Below are positions 1 to 12,000 of a DNA stretch of 64,000 nt, one piece after another. Origin of the DNA: Pyricularia pennisetigena (Eukaryota; Ascomycota; Sordariomycetes; Magnaporthales; Pyriculariaceae); the NCBI RefSeq assembly GCF_004337985.1, contig NC_043741.1:3224953-3288952 (forward strand). Reading direction: 5' to 3'. Under the pieces are notes generated by a model. That model was not told where the DNA came from. It saw only the letters and a list, made by a program, of their open reading frames with translations, and ran no database searches. A program made the translations under genes and the position numbers. Every line of letters begins with the position of its first letter. Position 1 is the stretch's first letter.

Positions 1-1015
1 CTGCACTGCTACTTTGGTTCCGCCTTGTCCGATTTGAATTGTTATCGGGATTAATAAACACCCGATGCCATCTATGTTGTTGCCATAGATGCAAGCTTTT
101 AGGAAAATGCGGGGAATAGCGTGGTAGTTCCTATAGCCTCTTTACAGTCAGTCCCTTGCATATGATTCGAGTTGGCCCATTTCTCTATCGTCGATGTTTT
201 TTTATTTCCCGACCTCCACAGTCCGACAGGGTCTGTTTCTCTTACCTACCCACGCCGACTTATCGTGATATTTACACGTAGAACCAGACTAGAGGAAAAA
301 CAAAAAAGGTGGTCTATTGTTGCCCATCTGTTCCCAAAGTGATTAACCATTTCGCGTCCCGAGCTTGAATCTTCATTTAGCCACTCCATGGTATCTCCGA
401 AGACCAAAACTGACCTCGGCAGAGCCCTGGCGGATCGAGCACGAGTGACACCACCGAGGAAACATAAACAGACAAAGTCTTCAGTGGCGGCGTCAAAACA
501 ACGGCATCACGATCTGTACCAAGAGGGAACCGATCTTCATGTGTCATCACTTCACAGTTTACACTGACAAACTGTGTTCTACGGTAAACAGTCAAAGGGC
601 ACCAAGATGGACAGTCCATTCAAATGGGTACAAGCTGAATTTTGTTTGCTTATACCAAGGCAACTGATTCGCCGATCAGTGCCTGATCCCAGTGTCTGCT
701 CCAAGCAGTCATCGCTCCCCCTCGATGATTTATGGGGTGGTTGGTGATGTGATATACATACATACAATAGAAATACATCTATCAAGTTTCCCCTTTCTCT
801 AGCTTCTCCCATTCATGTGCTGTTGTTGTTGTTGATTATGTCCGTCGCCTTTACCATACTCGGTTTCTTATATGTATCCTTTGGTCCCCCTACACCGTAA
901 AGGGCCTGATGCCGCCAATCAGATAAACTATACTCCAGTACTGTAGTGCCGAAATCTTGTCATGGCCGCCTTGATACTCGAGTAACCACGAGAGAGGTCT
1001 TTTTCTTCAAATCCT
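1..1015. other. Intergenic region, no gene seen
   Basis: No convincing coding sequence on either strand. Frames are short and lack conserved motifs or GC-rich codon use. The right end probably holds the 3' UTR of the minus-strand gene that stops at 1016. A short TTG run lies near 822-835. Confidence 0.5.
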
Positions 1016-2013
1016 CTACAGCACGATCCAGTCCTCATCGACAACCAGATCCTGCTCGCCCTCGACAAAAGGCACGGGGGCCAGCGAAGCGAGCGTGAGG
1101 CAGCGGCTCTGCCACTCCTTGACAAAGTCCTCCATCTCGGCCAGCTTGGCCTGGAACTTGTGCTCGTACTCGGCCTTGAGCCTGAGGTAGCAGGCGCCGT
1201 GGAGCTCGACCTGGTCCAGCGGACGGCCGGCGGGCGTGGGCACGACGTGGTCCGTGGCCTCGGTCATGACCTTGTCTTCGATGCCGGCAAAGGCAGTCGC
1301 GGCGGCCGCCTTGAGCGCGGCCATGTCGTCGTCCAAGGTGCGCATCTCGCCCGCGGCGCGCTCCTAGCGGCGCCGGAGGGTGGTGCCGTCGTGGCGGAAG
1401 CCGAGGGCCAAGCCGCCGTAGAGCTTGGCGGTGGTGAGCACCACGGCCTGGGCGATCAGGACGGACTCGAGGAACAGCACGTTGTGCATCTGCAGGAACT
1501 CGCGGCCCTTGCCGTACTCGCGGTGCGCGATGGACGCGAGGATGCGCGGGTTGGTGCGCCAGGTGTCGATGAAGGCGATGGCGGCGGTGCGCAGCTGTCC
1601 CGGCGGGATCTGGTACGTCGTCATCCGGAAGGCCTTGACCAGGTTCCTGATCATGAAAGGCTCATTCCTGATGACGTCGTTGTTGTACCTGCGGGGCATT
1701 CTCTCCCGCACCTAGACGTGGTGGCGATTGCGGTTAATATCTCTCTCTTTTTTTTCATTCTCTCACTTTGGTTTCATTTTACATTTCTTGCGTGTTGGCA
1801 AAGAACGCGTTAGACGCGCCAAACAAATATAGAGTGAGTGATACTTACGACAAAGTCAGCCCAGGCCTCGTTCACGTCTTTATCCTCGACATCCATGTAG
1901 AACTCGCTGCCGTCATGCTCGTACATGAGCTGCCAGAGACGCGGAGGAGGTCCATTGCGGTCCTGGTCGCGACGGATCTGGTTGACCATGTCTTGAGCGC
2001 TCAGATGCTCCAT
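1016..2013 (-). CDS. Unknown protein, reading frame interrupted by in-frame TAG
   Basis: I do not recognise this protein. Exon 1 runs 2013-1849 from the first ATG (MEHLSAQDMV). It joins, phase 0, to an exon starting at 1711 across an intron 1848-1712 with donor GTAAGT and acceptor CTAG. The frame then meets TAG at 1366-1364, giving 170 residues. It continues open in the same frame for another 115 codons to a second stop at 1016, with similar GC-rich codon use and a charged, helical composition (about 286 residues if read through). The second half also begins a fresh methionine (MRTLDDD, 1345). No GT donor upstream fits an intron that would remove the TAG. The gene may therefore be a truncated allele, a pseudogene, or carry a base-calling error. 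There is no signal peptide or membrane segment. Confidence 0.5.
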
Positions 2014-2906
2014 GATGGCGGATATGAATTTTTGTTGTCGGAAAGTGATAAAGAAAGACAAAGAGTTTGTTTTGTTGATGACAAAAAGCAGTCAAGTCGA
2101 GTAGTCTGTGATACAGTGATGAAGTTGAGTTGTTGTTGAAGAGGGAAAAGTTGTAAAGAAAAAAGAAGTCGTGTGGGTTTGGTCTCGAGCATCAACTTTT
2201 CCAGCAGCTGTTGGTCAATCCTGATTATCAAAAAGAAAAACAGTGGATCCAAGTTGCAAACTCGACTGATCATTGGTAGCATGTTGGCCTGTTTACACGT
2301 TCTCCCTCCAACGCCCTTCTGCTTTGCTTTGATATCTCCCCCTCCTCCCTCATCCCTACAAACCCTCACTTTTTCTTTGCTTTAGAAGACTGATAATCTG
2401 TCTCTGGTACAGTCAGTCTGACAAGATGGTCACTGCGGCTTTGCGTAAGTCTGTCCAAGTGATAAATAAATGAACTCTGCCGGTAGTGAATGTGTAAACA
2501 TGAGGGCTGGCGTGACGCGGTTCGGTCTCCCCGACGCGTGCTTCCCACACCCCTCGCATCTTTTCTCACCTCCAAACCAATATAGCATCCGGGCGACTTC
2601 TATTCAAAGAATTACCAGTGCCGTAAGCCAAGCCTCGGGAATCCAACACGTATTTAGAAGTTACCGAATTTGGTCTTGTAGATTCAGCCTAATATGCCCC
2701 GATACAACTGCCGAACACACCGGCATCTTTGCTGCCGAGCCATGCATCTATGGCCATCTTATATACGACACAATATCATCGTTCTCCGCCTTGCAAAGAA
2801 ATTACTTGAAAAAAAAAACACAAATGAGGCTTCCAAACTGGTTCAACAATCATCCAAGTCTGGCATCTACTAACCATCTCGCACGAACTACCTTTTGTAC
2901 CGCACC
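2014..2906. other. Intergenic region between divergent genes
   Basis: This is the shared upstream region of the minus gene ending at 2013 and the plus gene starting at 2907. It is pyrimidine-rich on the plus strand around 2325-2380. An ATG at 2425 is followed by 19 coding-looking bases and a GTAAGT donor (2444), but no downstream exon fits it, so it is not called. Confidence 0.4.
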
Positions 2907-3954
2907 ATGCCATCACCGACTCTTCTCATCCTCCTCCTCTTCCTCTCCTCTCCCATCCCCATCACAGCCTCATTCAACTGGGACATCACATATCACGGCA
3001 TCGTGTCGGGCTGGCGCTGGGAAAAGCCCTGGCCGCACGACGACTCGTCCCTGATGCAGTTCGACGAGCTCTGCCGCGCCTCGGCCGCCTTCCCAGCGCA
3101 GCAGTACAAGTTCTCCGACCTCGACGCCGACCCCGCCGTCAGGCCCTACGGCCCCGCCATCCGCGACCTCGCCACCGGCCGCGTCTACCCGGGCAGCTGG
3201 GACGGCGTCAACGTCAAGGGCCCGCAGCGCGACGTGCTGCTGGTCGACTGGGCGCGCGTCCCGCGTCTGGCGAGGGGCTGGATACAGGCCCAGCTCGAGA
3301 CCGAGGACGGCCGCAGCAGGCACTTCTTCAGGGTTGTGAGCAAGAAGGTCGAGAAGAAGGCCGGTGGTGGTGGTGGTGGTGGTAGCAGCGGCGTCGTCGT
3401 CGTCGTCGAGGAGGAGGGCATAGTGGACTTTTCCGAGAGTCTGGCAGGATCGAAGGACGAGGACAAGGTTTTGATCACGGCGCCGGGGGAGCTATATCAG
3501 TTCCTGCCTTTGTGGGTGGCGGAGGGAAGCAAATGTGAAGGTAAACATCTTTCTTTGCCAAAACCAAAACCAAGAAAAAAAAAAGCAAGCAAAACAACCC
3601 CCCTCCCCCCTCAAATTATAGCGCCAGTCAAACTAACGCCAACATTTCACGGGCCGCGTAGACACATTCAAAGACCTGACCAACTACGTCGCCACAAGAG
3701 CAAAAGACACGTGCGTCATCGCCTGGCCGACAGATCACAGCCGACCGCTGCTCGAGCAGGGCAGCAAGGACATCAACTTCACCATCGAGGCGCGGCTGGT
3801 CAGGGAGACCGAGGATGGGCGCGCCGCCCGCATCTTTTGGGAGAAGCACCACCAGAACATGCAGCGGCTGCATCGCAAGATTGACCGCGAGGAGAGGGCC
3901 GCGAGCAGAAAGGGGGTGGAGAGGGATAGGGAGGCACCTCACGATGAGCTCTAA
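2907..3954 (+). CDS. Secreted protein of unknown function
   Basis: Spliced CDS 2907-3540 joined to 3662-3954, 308 residues. The start is the ATG at 2907; an earlier in-frame codon is only TTG. Residues 1-21 form a classic signal peptide: a leucine-rich core (LLILLLFLSS) and a small-residue cleavage region before SFNWD. The mature part is Trp-rich at the start and has two cysteines, one in DELCRAS and one in GSKCEG near the exon junction. It also carries a low-complexity Gly8-Ser2-Gly-Val5 stretch encoded by GGT/GTC repeats (3365-3408). The intron (donor GTAAAC at 3541, acceptor GCGTAG) is phase 1. Exon 2 encodes a charged C-terminus ending in Arg/Glu-rich helix. No family recognised; secretion is inferred from the N-terminus alone. 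An upstream acceptor (ATTATAG, 3622) is possible but gives a less convincing junction. Confidence 0.7.
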
Positions 3955-5118
3955 TCTGTCTCGAGTCTGACTGGGAGGGATCCAGGGATTGATACCGGAA
4001 GTTCAAGGAGAGCGAGAAAACTGGCGTACTTGGAGACTATCCTAATGGTGGGCTTGGAAAGGTGAATAAAGGCGTGAATCCCGGCCCTGAAAGTACATTC
4101 TTGACATCAAAATAGTCACCGCTTGCCCTATAAAGCCCCTCGCTTCATATACCGACACAATCTCCCTGCATTTTGTGCTGGTAAAGCCACCAGGATAGAT
4201 CCGCCAAGGGCTCCTACTTGAGAAGACAACACAGCTCCTAGCATCAGATTGCGGTAGTAATCCGAACTTGTCCAGAACAGAGAAACAGCTGATGGCCATG
4301 CACAATCTAGGATCACTGCAGGTAGCAAAAGGCCTGGCATGTGCGTCTATAGTCTCCAAGAGCTTCCAAGCTTTCCGTGGTCGGCACAGTACTCAGAAGC
4401 AACTGTCGCCAAACCCTCCTAGTCCTCCTGACTTACAAACTGATAAAAAAAAAAAAAAAAAAAGCCTTTAGGCCTGCCATAAGGGGAGGGTACGCCAAGG
4501 CAGAGGCCACGAAACTTGAAAGACTGGGAAAGTAACCACATGGGGCTGTCTGTTTTTATGACCGTGGCGTGTATGCATGACCGCCCAAGTCCATTTGTTA
4601 TGTCACAGCTAGTAAAATTAAGAGCTCACGTATCAAGTGTATTTATATAGCGTGTTTCTACAAACAAGAATCAATCAATATAGAACATCTGTCGCATTGT
4701 CGCCAAGAATATTACTTTCCGAGCAGACCTTCCACCACCACCTCCTCGAAAACCAATCAAAACCCAACACCTCCCTGCCATGTTAAATATGTTTGTTTCT
4801 TTTTGTATGCCAATTGCCCAAGCCTAGTGCAAAACCTGGGATAAGAGCCCGTTGTCCTTGCCCTAACGCCCAAAAGGGATACCGATGCAGTGTCTTAAAA
4901 GACTTGAATCCATACATTACGTCCACACCAAAACCCAACGATCCCAATGAGCAAACCAGAGAAAATAGACGTCATCAGTAAAGAAATACGTCTCAAAAAA
5001 GGAAACAAAGAAAACAAAAAGCAGAAAAAAAACCAAAATCAAACCCCAATTTCTGTGACGTACTAAACATTCGTGTTGTTGTTACCTAGTACAATGCCTC
5101 TGGCATATGCAGGACAAG

Positions 5119-5151
<33 letters not shown>

Positions 5152-5390
5152 AAAAAAGAAAAAGAAAAAGAAATTGCCCACTGTAAAAAAGTGGGCAACT
5201 TGAGAGCAAGATTATCATAGTGTTTCCCCATTCTAATGCTCGCCTGCTATGCTTGCTAGTAGAAGGGTCATGACATAGCTCCGGTCCCTCGCACACGACG
5301 AGAATACATGCCAGTCAATACTCATGAGGGTATATATAAAATTATCATAAGGGCATGTTATGCATTCTGCGCAAAACAAAGCAGCTGGTA
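3955..5390. other. Intergenic region between convergent genes
   Basis: No gene seen. It holds the 3' ends of the plus-strand secreted-protein gene and the minus-strand phosphatase gene. It contains an A19 tract (4445-4463) and an A30 tract (5119-5148). Confidence 0.5.
5119..5148 (+). repeat. A30 homopolymer tract
   Basis: Thirty consecutive A between convergent genes, followed by A-rich sequence to about 5172. Length may be unreliable in the assembly. Confidence 0.9.
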
Positions 5391-8300
5391 TTACACAGCT
5401 TGCTTCGCTTCGCCCTGCAAACTCCCGCTGCGCTTTGTCGACCTCGCCACCCGACCCGGTGCCGAAGCCGCAGAGAACACCGGCAGTCCGCCCTCGGCCC
5501 CAGAGTGTGTCCGCTGCTGCAGGCGCGCGACCCATTCCAGCACAGTCTCGTAGCAGAGTACGAATTGACGGATGGTTTGTACCATGCTGAGACGCTGGCC
5601 TCGAAACTCTTCCACCGTGGCCGCGATCAGGTCGATGCTGTCGTCGTCCATCCAAGCGGTATCCAGCCCGACCATAGAGCCGGCCTCTGACGCGCTTTTC
5701 GTCGGCGAGTGCTGCAACTGTTGCTCGTCAGATGATGAAGAGTACGAGTAGCCTGTGCCCTCATCGCTACCGCTGAAACAGCCGCCTCCCGACTCCCTGG
5801 TTTCGGCGATGCTTGGAAATGGAAACTTGGGTGGTGAGGAGAATAAGGGCGAATCTGTGAATGATGCTCGCGTGGGGCTGACGCTGACGCTATCCCGCCG
5901 AAGACTACGGTCTTTCTCCTCTGCAGCAATGCCCGCCATTGACACGTCTCCATCCATGTCCCGTTGCTCGAGTTTGCGCTTAACCCCCTCTCGTCGGACT
6001 CTCTTTTCACGGGCGGCTGCTGCTGCACTGAGTCTGCGGGCTGCCCGCTGCCGTTGCCTCTTAAGCATATCTACCACACTATCCACTGTGCAGAAAGTAC
6101 CCGTTCTGCCACAGCCGGCAGAACAATGTACCAGCATGGGCCGCGCATCCGGGTCCATAAGGGGCTCATCCTGCCATGAATTGGTCTTGCCAAATTTACT
6201 AGCATTCGATCCAACTAGATCGCGGCTGCCACTATTCTGAGACGACAATCTGCTGGCACCACGCTCAGAGCTGGCTATCGCAGAGTTCACATCCACCGGG
6301 TATGCGGCAAGTTGCATTGAGTTTGCGAGTTCCACAAGTGCAAGCAGATGGCTGGGTTGTGCCGGGGCGCCAAAGTCTGGCCACGATGAGTAGTGAAGGT
6401 GCGTGATCTCACGAATTGGAGCAAAGGGATGCGCAGCATGACTGAGAGCAAACTTGCGAACAACCACAATCGGCACATCTTGTGGAGATTGGGCCTGGGT
6501 CTTGAAGAAGCTCTCGTTGTCGGGCTTGAGTGGGTTGGTGGTGGTGGTATTGGCACGCCGACGGCTCTCGGTGACAGTCTGCTTCTGTGTGTTTTGTGGC
6601 CCAGGGGTGCTCGCATTCTGGCTTTTGGGCGTTGGGCTGCTGTTGTCCGAAGTGGATTGGGCTTTATCAATATCAAGAGAAACCTTTTTCTCGCCCAGTG
6701 AGCGAAGCTTGAGCGGCCCAAACTCCCTGTCCCGCCAATATGGATGGCACTTGAGATGTCCCCCCTCATGCTCCGCTGTGAGCATAACGATGACTCGCAC
6801 ATCTTGATCCCATATCATCGACCAGAAGTCCTAGTGACAAAACAGAAATGTCAGTGACGCTTGTCAAACCAAGTCTTCTTTTTTTTTTTTTTCTTCGGTA
6901 GAGTAGTCTCGAGGACTTCTACACAGACAAGCACATTGCACAAACCTCGAAAGTAGCAGGTAGCGGTCCCTGGCTGGCAATATACTTCTTGTGACTCCTG
7001 GTCGCTTTGATATGGCTGGCATTGATGTAGTCGCTCTCGCCCTGCTGTCGGCCATCTAACCTCACTCGAGAATGCTCAAACGGGAAAATATTATTATACC
7101 GATTCTTGTCTCCTTTCTCAATGCCCGAGATTTCGACAGTACTCGAACCAGGCGTGAGGGACGACGTGTTGGATTTGTACGCCGTGTAGGCTTTCCGCAT
7201 CCGCGCTTGCTCCTTCTTCTCAATAGTGAGGAACCGGTCGGAAACTTGCTTTCCATGGTCGGCCTTTTCAGCGACCTGACTAAGCCAGGCAGGCAGGCCT
7301 TTATTATTCAGATTGGAAGGCACGGAGATATCCATCTGCCCGACACCATCGGCAAGGTCCATATTCTGGCGAATGTTGCTGAAGAAAGGATTGGGCACCG
7401 CGTCAGTGCCGGTCGGCAGCATAACACCACCAATCACGGGGGCGACAGATGGCCTTTCGCCATCGTCGCCCGACTTGAGCGTCAAGCTTGGTTTTCCGGC
7501 CCGTTCACCTCCGTGACGTCGATCAATCAGCTGCGGATATGCCGCCGCGAATGCATTAAATCCGCCGCGCAGGATGCAGGCTTTACCATTATATCCAGCA
7601 GCGGTAAACTTTTTCAACATGTTGATGCAGGATGTCGCATCGCGCGTATTGGCTGAGTGAGCATCATATACCACCAGAAACTTGGTCTCTTGCCAACACG
7701 CAAACTTATCCTGGTGCTCGTCCGTCTGAAACGTCTGTCGAAGCTTCTGTAAATCAAAAGTTGCCCGTTTCAAGAGCGTCGTTGGGATACAAAGGTTGAG
7801 GGCACCCTCAATTCGCGAGGTCTGGTACAGCGTAGAGACCCTCAAATCCAGCAATAACAAGTCATCGGGTGACGAATCTTGAATTATGCTCTTAAGCTCG
7901 GACGGGTGAATCATGGCAGGTGAAGATGAATCGGCGGCAGGATTCGGCAGAGTACCGGCCCTCACTGGTCTGCTCTGTGGCGCCGGAGTCGGTGGGTCGA
8001 GCTTACCCTGCGGTATAGACAGTCGCGGGTGTCGATCCTCGACGGCCGACAAAGATGTTCTGTGATCCGTATTGGACTCGACCAGACCCGGAGACTCGAA
8101 GAAAGATGTCTGACGAGGTGACGGCGGATTGATGGGAACATCTTCCGAATTCCTCTTTGAGTCCTCGGACACGTAAGCGGAATCATGTAGGTTGCTAGCG
8201 TCCATGTCGATGTCCATGCGGCTTGCTGACGGTTGGTATCCGCCGACAGAGGATGACTTTGTCGGTAGAGAAGGTCGCGGTGGCTGTGGTTGTTGTCGCC

Positions 8301-9060
8301 CCTGTTGCTCAAGGGCTGCTACTGAGGGAGCCACTGTCGTTCCAGGTGCGCGCATTGGAGAGGCCGTTCCAATAGACATGTTGCTACCGTGCGTGTGCCA
8401 TCTAGGAACACGCGGTCGTCTAGCCCCCGATAACGAGGTGTCGTTGTCTGTATCGGTCTTTGATGGCCAGGCTCCGCCAACGCCAAAGTGAGAAGTAGCC
8501 AGGTTGAATCCTGAGGCGCCCCGGTTCGCGTCTGCCTGCCTCCTGAAAGCCTCAAACTCGGGGTTGGCGTCCAGTGGAAGCTGCTTGGGGATGGCGGCTG
8601 CAAACGACTTGACCGATGACGTAGCCGGACTCCAGTTCTCACGGGGGAGCATCGATGTGTCTCTTGGGTCTGGAGTTGGCTCGACAACTAGGGCGAAGTA
8701 ATTTGGACTCGGAGTCCGGGCCTGTGATGTATCATGGCTGACTTGGGGCGTAGTCAAGCGGTGGCCGGCGGTGTTCGACGGTGAGAGTTTGGGAGGATAG
8801 GGCTGGCCCACTGAGCAGGCGAAGTAGGGTGACTGCACGGTCGGGGTGGTGGAGGGCTTGGTCGAACGGAAGGCCGATGCATTGCCCTGCCCCGGGGTAG
8901 AGCCAGGTCTCGAAGAGGTCTTCATGCTGTAGTGGACCGTGCGGTCACTATTCCTGGGTGGCTGCGGCTGTTCTGGAGGCATATCGTCCCGGGGAGTTCG
9001 GTTCGCGGCGACTCGACGACAGGTGATAGACCATCCAGCGCGTGCTTCTTTGGTGCTCAT
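5391..9060 (-). CDS. Rhodanese-PTP protein tyrosine phosphatase (Pyp1/Ptp3-like)
   Basis: Spliced CDS 9060-6946 joined to 6830-5391, 1184 residues. The ATG at 9060 is the first in the frame. The intron (donor GTTTGT, acceptor CTAG) splits the conserved ATFE/DFWSMIWDQD stretch at phase 0. Residues 1-380 are low complexity, rich in Ser/Pro/Thr. A rhodanese/Cdc25-like module follows at about 383-515 (LLLLDLRVSTLYQ, SRIEGALNL), but its loop reads YDAHSANTRDA without the catalytic Cys, so it is probably a docking module. The PTP domain starts near 610 (YINASHI) and has the WPDFGAP loop (Asp857), the P-loop HCSAGCGRTGTF (Cys941, Arg947) and the Q-loop QTIRQFV. It should hydrolyse phosphotyrosine, in the known yeast relatives on stress MAP kinases. 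Disordered insertions after WRDREFG, before the P-loop and before the Q-loop enlarge the catalytic domain. Confidence 0.9.
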
Positions 9061-12000
9061 GAGTCCGACATCGTGATGACGGGTAACCAAGTAAGATTAG
9101 GATGTCTAGAGGAACAAGACAAAGTCTTTAGCTAACGATCTCGTGTGGCCAATTGGCTCGCCACAAGTACCTGTATGTAAGGATCCCTAGGCTCAAGATG
9201 TGCGCGCATTCGCGTGCATGTTTGCCCAAGGCGGCGACACTAATGTTTCCAGGGGAGGGCACAAAAAAAGGGAAAAAAGGGCAAAATAAAAAGAAACGAA
9301 AGGTACTAAAAAGACTAAAGTACCAAGTTCGAAAAACGGTTCAAGAGATGCCAGAAAGGAGTACTCAAGAACACCAAGGGGCAAGGTAACCAGGCTAGTT
9401 TCGCCGGGAGGGGATTAGTGCGAACATTAGTTGTGGTGATCGTCGGGGGTTTGATGGCAGTTTGGGGAGGGCGAGCTGAAAGACGGGATTGGAGACACGA
9501 ACGAATGGCAGATGGCGAACGGCTGGTAGTGGTGTATGTACTAAGTACCTAGGTACTGGTGGGAAATCAAAAATGAGGTAGTTGGTGGAGCAAGCTGACA
9601 GGGATCGGCGCCTTGGGACGGAAAGAATACCTGTGGGCAAAGAATCTTGACGTATGCACACGTACTTACCTCCGCTCGTGCAACTCAAATATTTATCGTG
9701 TAAATTCTCAGTGAGTGCTCCACGAGGAACAGCCAAGCAAAATTGTAATGGCCAGAGGATGGACTGAATAAATAAAAGGAGGTATGGTAAGGTGCTAGTC
9801 AACCAAAAGCAACCGTACCGAATCGGGTCGGAGTAGTGAGTGATGGGGTGGTAGTAATTCAGTAATGTGTACCTTACCAAGTGTACAGTACCGACAATAT
9901 TAGCGGTGTGGTTTTTGGAAAATCGCTGCTGAACAAGGTCTGGTCCTTATAATATGAATGCTGGGTAAGGGGGCGGAATTGACTTTATTTGCCTTTTTAC
10001 TCGCGATGTCGTCACTGGCGGGCTCCGCCGTCATAGGCTCACCATGGATGTGGTTACAAAAGGCACAAACTTTGGGCGAAACAACCATTTTGCGGCCAGG
10101 GTGTGTACAGCATAACCCATTTAAACCTCATAAACCCAATGGATACATATTCAACCGCCTCCACCGGAAAAAAAAAAAGTTTCCTTGCCATCAGCCTTGA
10201 GGATGGGCAACTGTTCGAGTAAGTTCGACCATGCCACGGAATTTGGCGAGACGAGAAAGCGCAGTTTGATGAGAAAAATGCGACAATGAGGGGGTGCAAA
10301 GAATACAACACTGCCGGAGGACAAGCTGGGAACGAGTGACGTGCAGCCGATGCAACTCGAGGACTTTGGCCACTGCGACCTCTACGATCCCCCTTTTCAT
10401 TCTGTGGGCAATAAGCGGGGCAATGTCGAGAGAATAAGTGCATAACGTCATAGCCGCGATATAAATGGGTCGAGGTGGGTCATACACCCAGGGCACAGAG
10501 ACGGCCAGGTCCCGCAGAGCAAAGTACCTATACTTGGGCAGGTACAGTCAAAGTCCCTCTAGCATTGGATAGCAAAGCATGTGCGCAACTTAATCGGCGA
10601 AAACATACATTCTGTGTCTACTGTACAGTAATCCTATTAAGCCGAGATAAGGTACGGTATATTATTTATTTGTGTACATAGAAGAATGTTTGCTATGAAA
10701 CATCCTTTTAGTAAGAAGAATACCTATTCCCACCTGCAACATATCGGTAGCGATTTCTAGAACAAGGCGCGCATATAATGTCTACGGGGTCGTTCGATAT
10801 AACTATGTCGTCCGAAGTTCTATAGGGGACTTGGTTATTTGCCGATTGGCGCTACTACGACATGGATGGGGGGGCGATTTTCTTTTGATTATTCATTAAG
10901 CTGAGATCTGGTGACGGCTTCAGGGAAAGGCTAGAAACTTCAAGAACGTCCCAATTTACCAATACAGGAATAGAGACTAAATATATGCCGTATGTAATAC
11001 AAATAATACACTACAAGGGCAATATGCCGTAACCATCAAGTTGTGGGAGATGAGACGCAGGGTCTTCAAACAAGTTGGCAGTTGAGGCAGTGTCTGGCTT
11101 GACTCGAGCACAACCGTCATTCCTGTTTCGTGCGCACATCTTCGTTACCAGGTATCTGACCATTAGCTCACGAACCTTGCTAACTAGAGATCACGCGTCC
11201 TATAAGAAAAAAAAAAAAAAAAAGAGAAAAGAGAAGAAAAATAGCATCTTTTAGTTCATTTTTTTTGTCTCACAATAGGTACGGCGGAAAAAGCTGCCCA
11301 GCCCTTACTTAACTTTATTCGTCCGTAATTACATTTTGCAAGAACAGAATAGAAGCAAGCTGCTTTGGGGACCTAAATTGACGGTGCCTTGCATGTACTC
11401 GGTGCCTCGTGGGCTGCTGCAGGTATGCCATGCCACAGAAGAACTTCTTACCCTAGGCCGGCCAAGCCAGCCTATTTACTTCTATTTATCGATCATCGAC
11501 CAAGGAACCTGGCAGACGAGGCGCACGCCTTGGAAACGGATGGCGCGTCCTCCCGACCTTGCATTGCTTGCGGCCGCGTATTGTAATGAGACTATGCAGG
11601 TAAATCAGGGTCCTCAGTTGCTTCCACCTGACCGATTACTACGGAGCATGTGCTTATTATGGAAATGGGGGGCCAAGAGAGTCCAGGTACAATGCAGTAC
11701 ATTACACTCTGCGATCTCACATTCAGTCATTCTCGCCCAATCCATCGAGAGATCCGCCATCCTCCCGGAATTCAAATTCCGACCAAAGTACCAGCATGCT
11801 TGTGCCACCTGGTCTAGAACTTTTGTTCCATCCATCCAAACTGGGCCAAGCTGTGAATGATGGATGCCCTTAATAGTGTTTGCTACCACCTGAGTTGGGC
11901 AAATTTATCTTGATCGCCTTAACCCGAAAAGGGCGGTGAGCTTCTTGTTGATCGAGGTGGTGTCTCCGTAGTAGGGTCCGTCAAAAAGCTGCCTAGCTTG

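Noticed and set aside
2425..2449. ATG plus short coding-looking stretch and GTAAGT donor
   Set aside because: No downstream exon in a matching phase could be found before the gene at 2907.
11336..11860. 174-codon plus-strand frame in the gene-poor region
   Set aside because: Opens with TTG, no recognisable domain, no splice structure.
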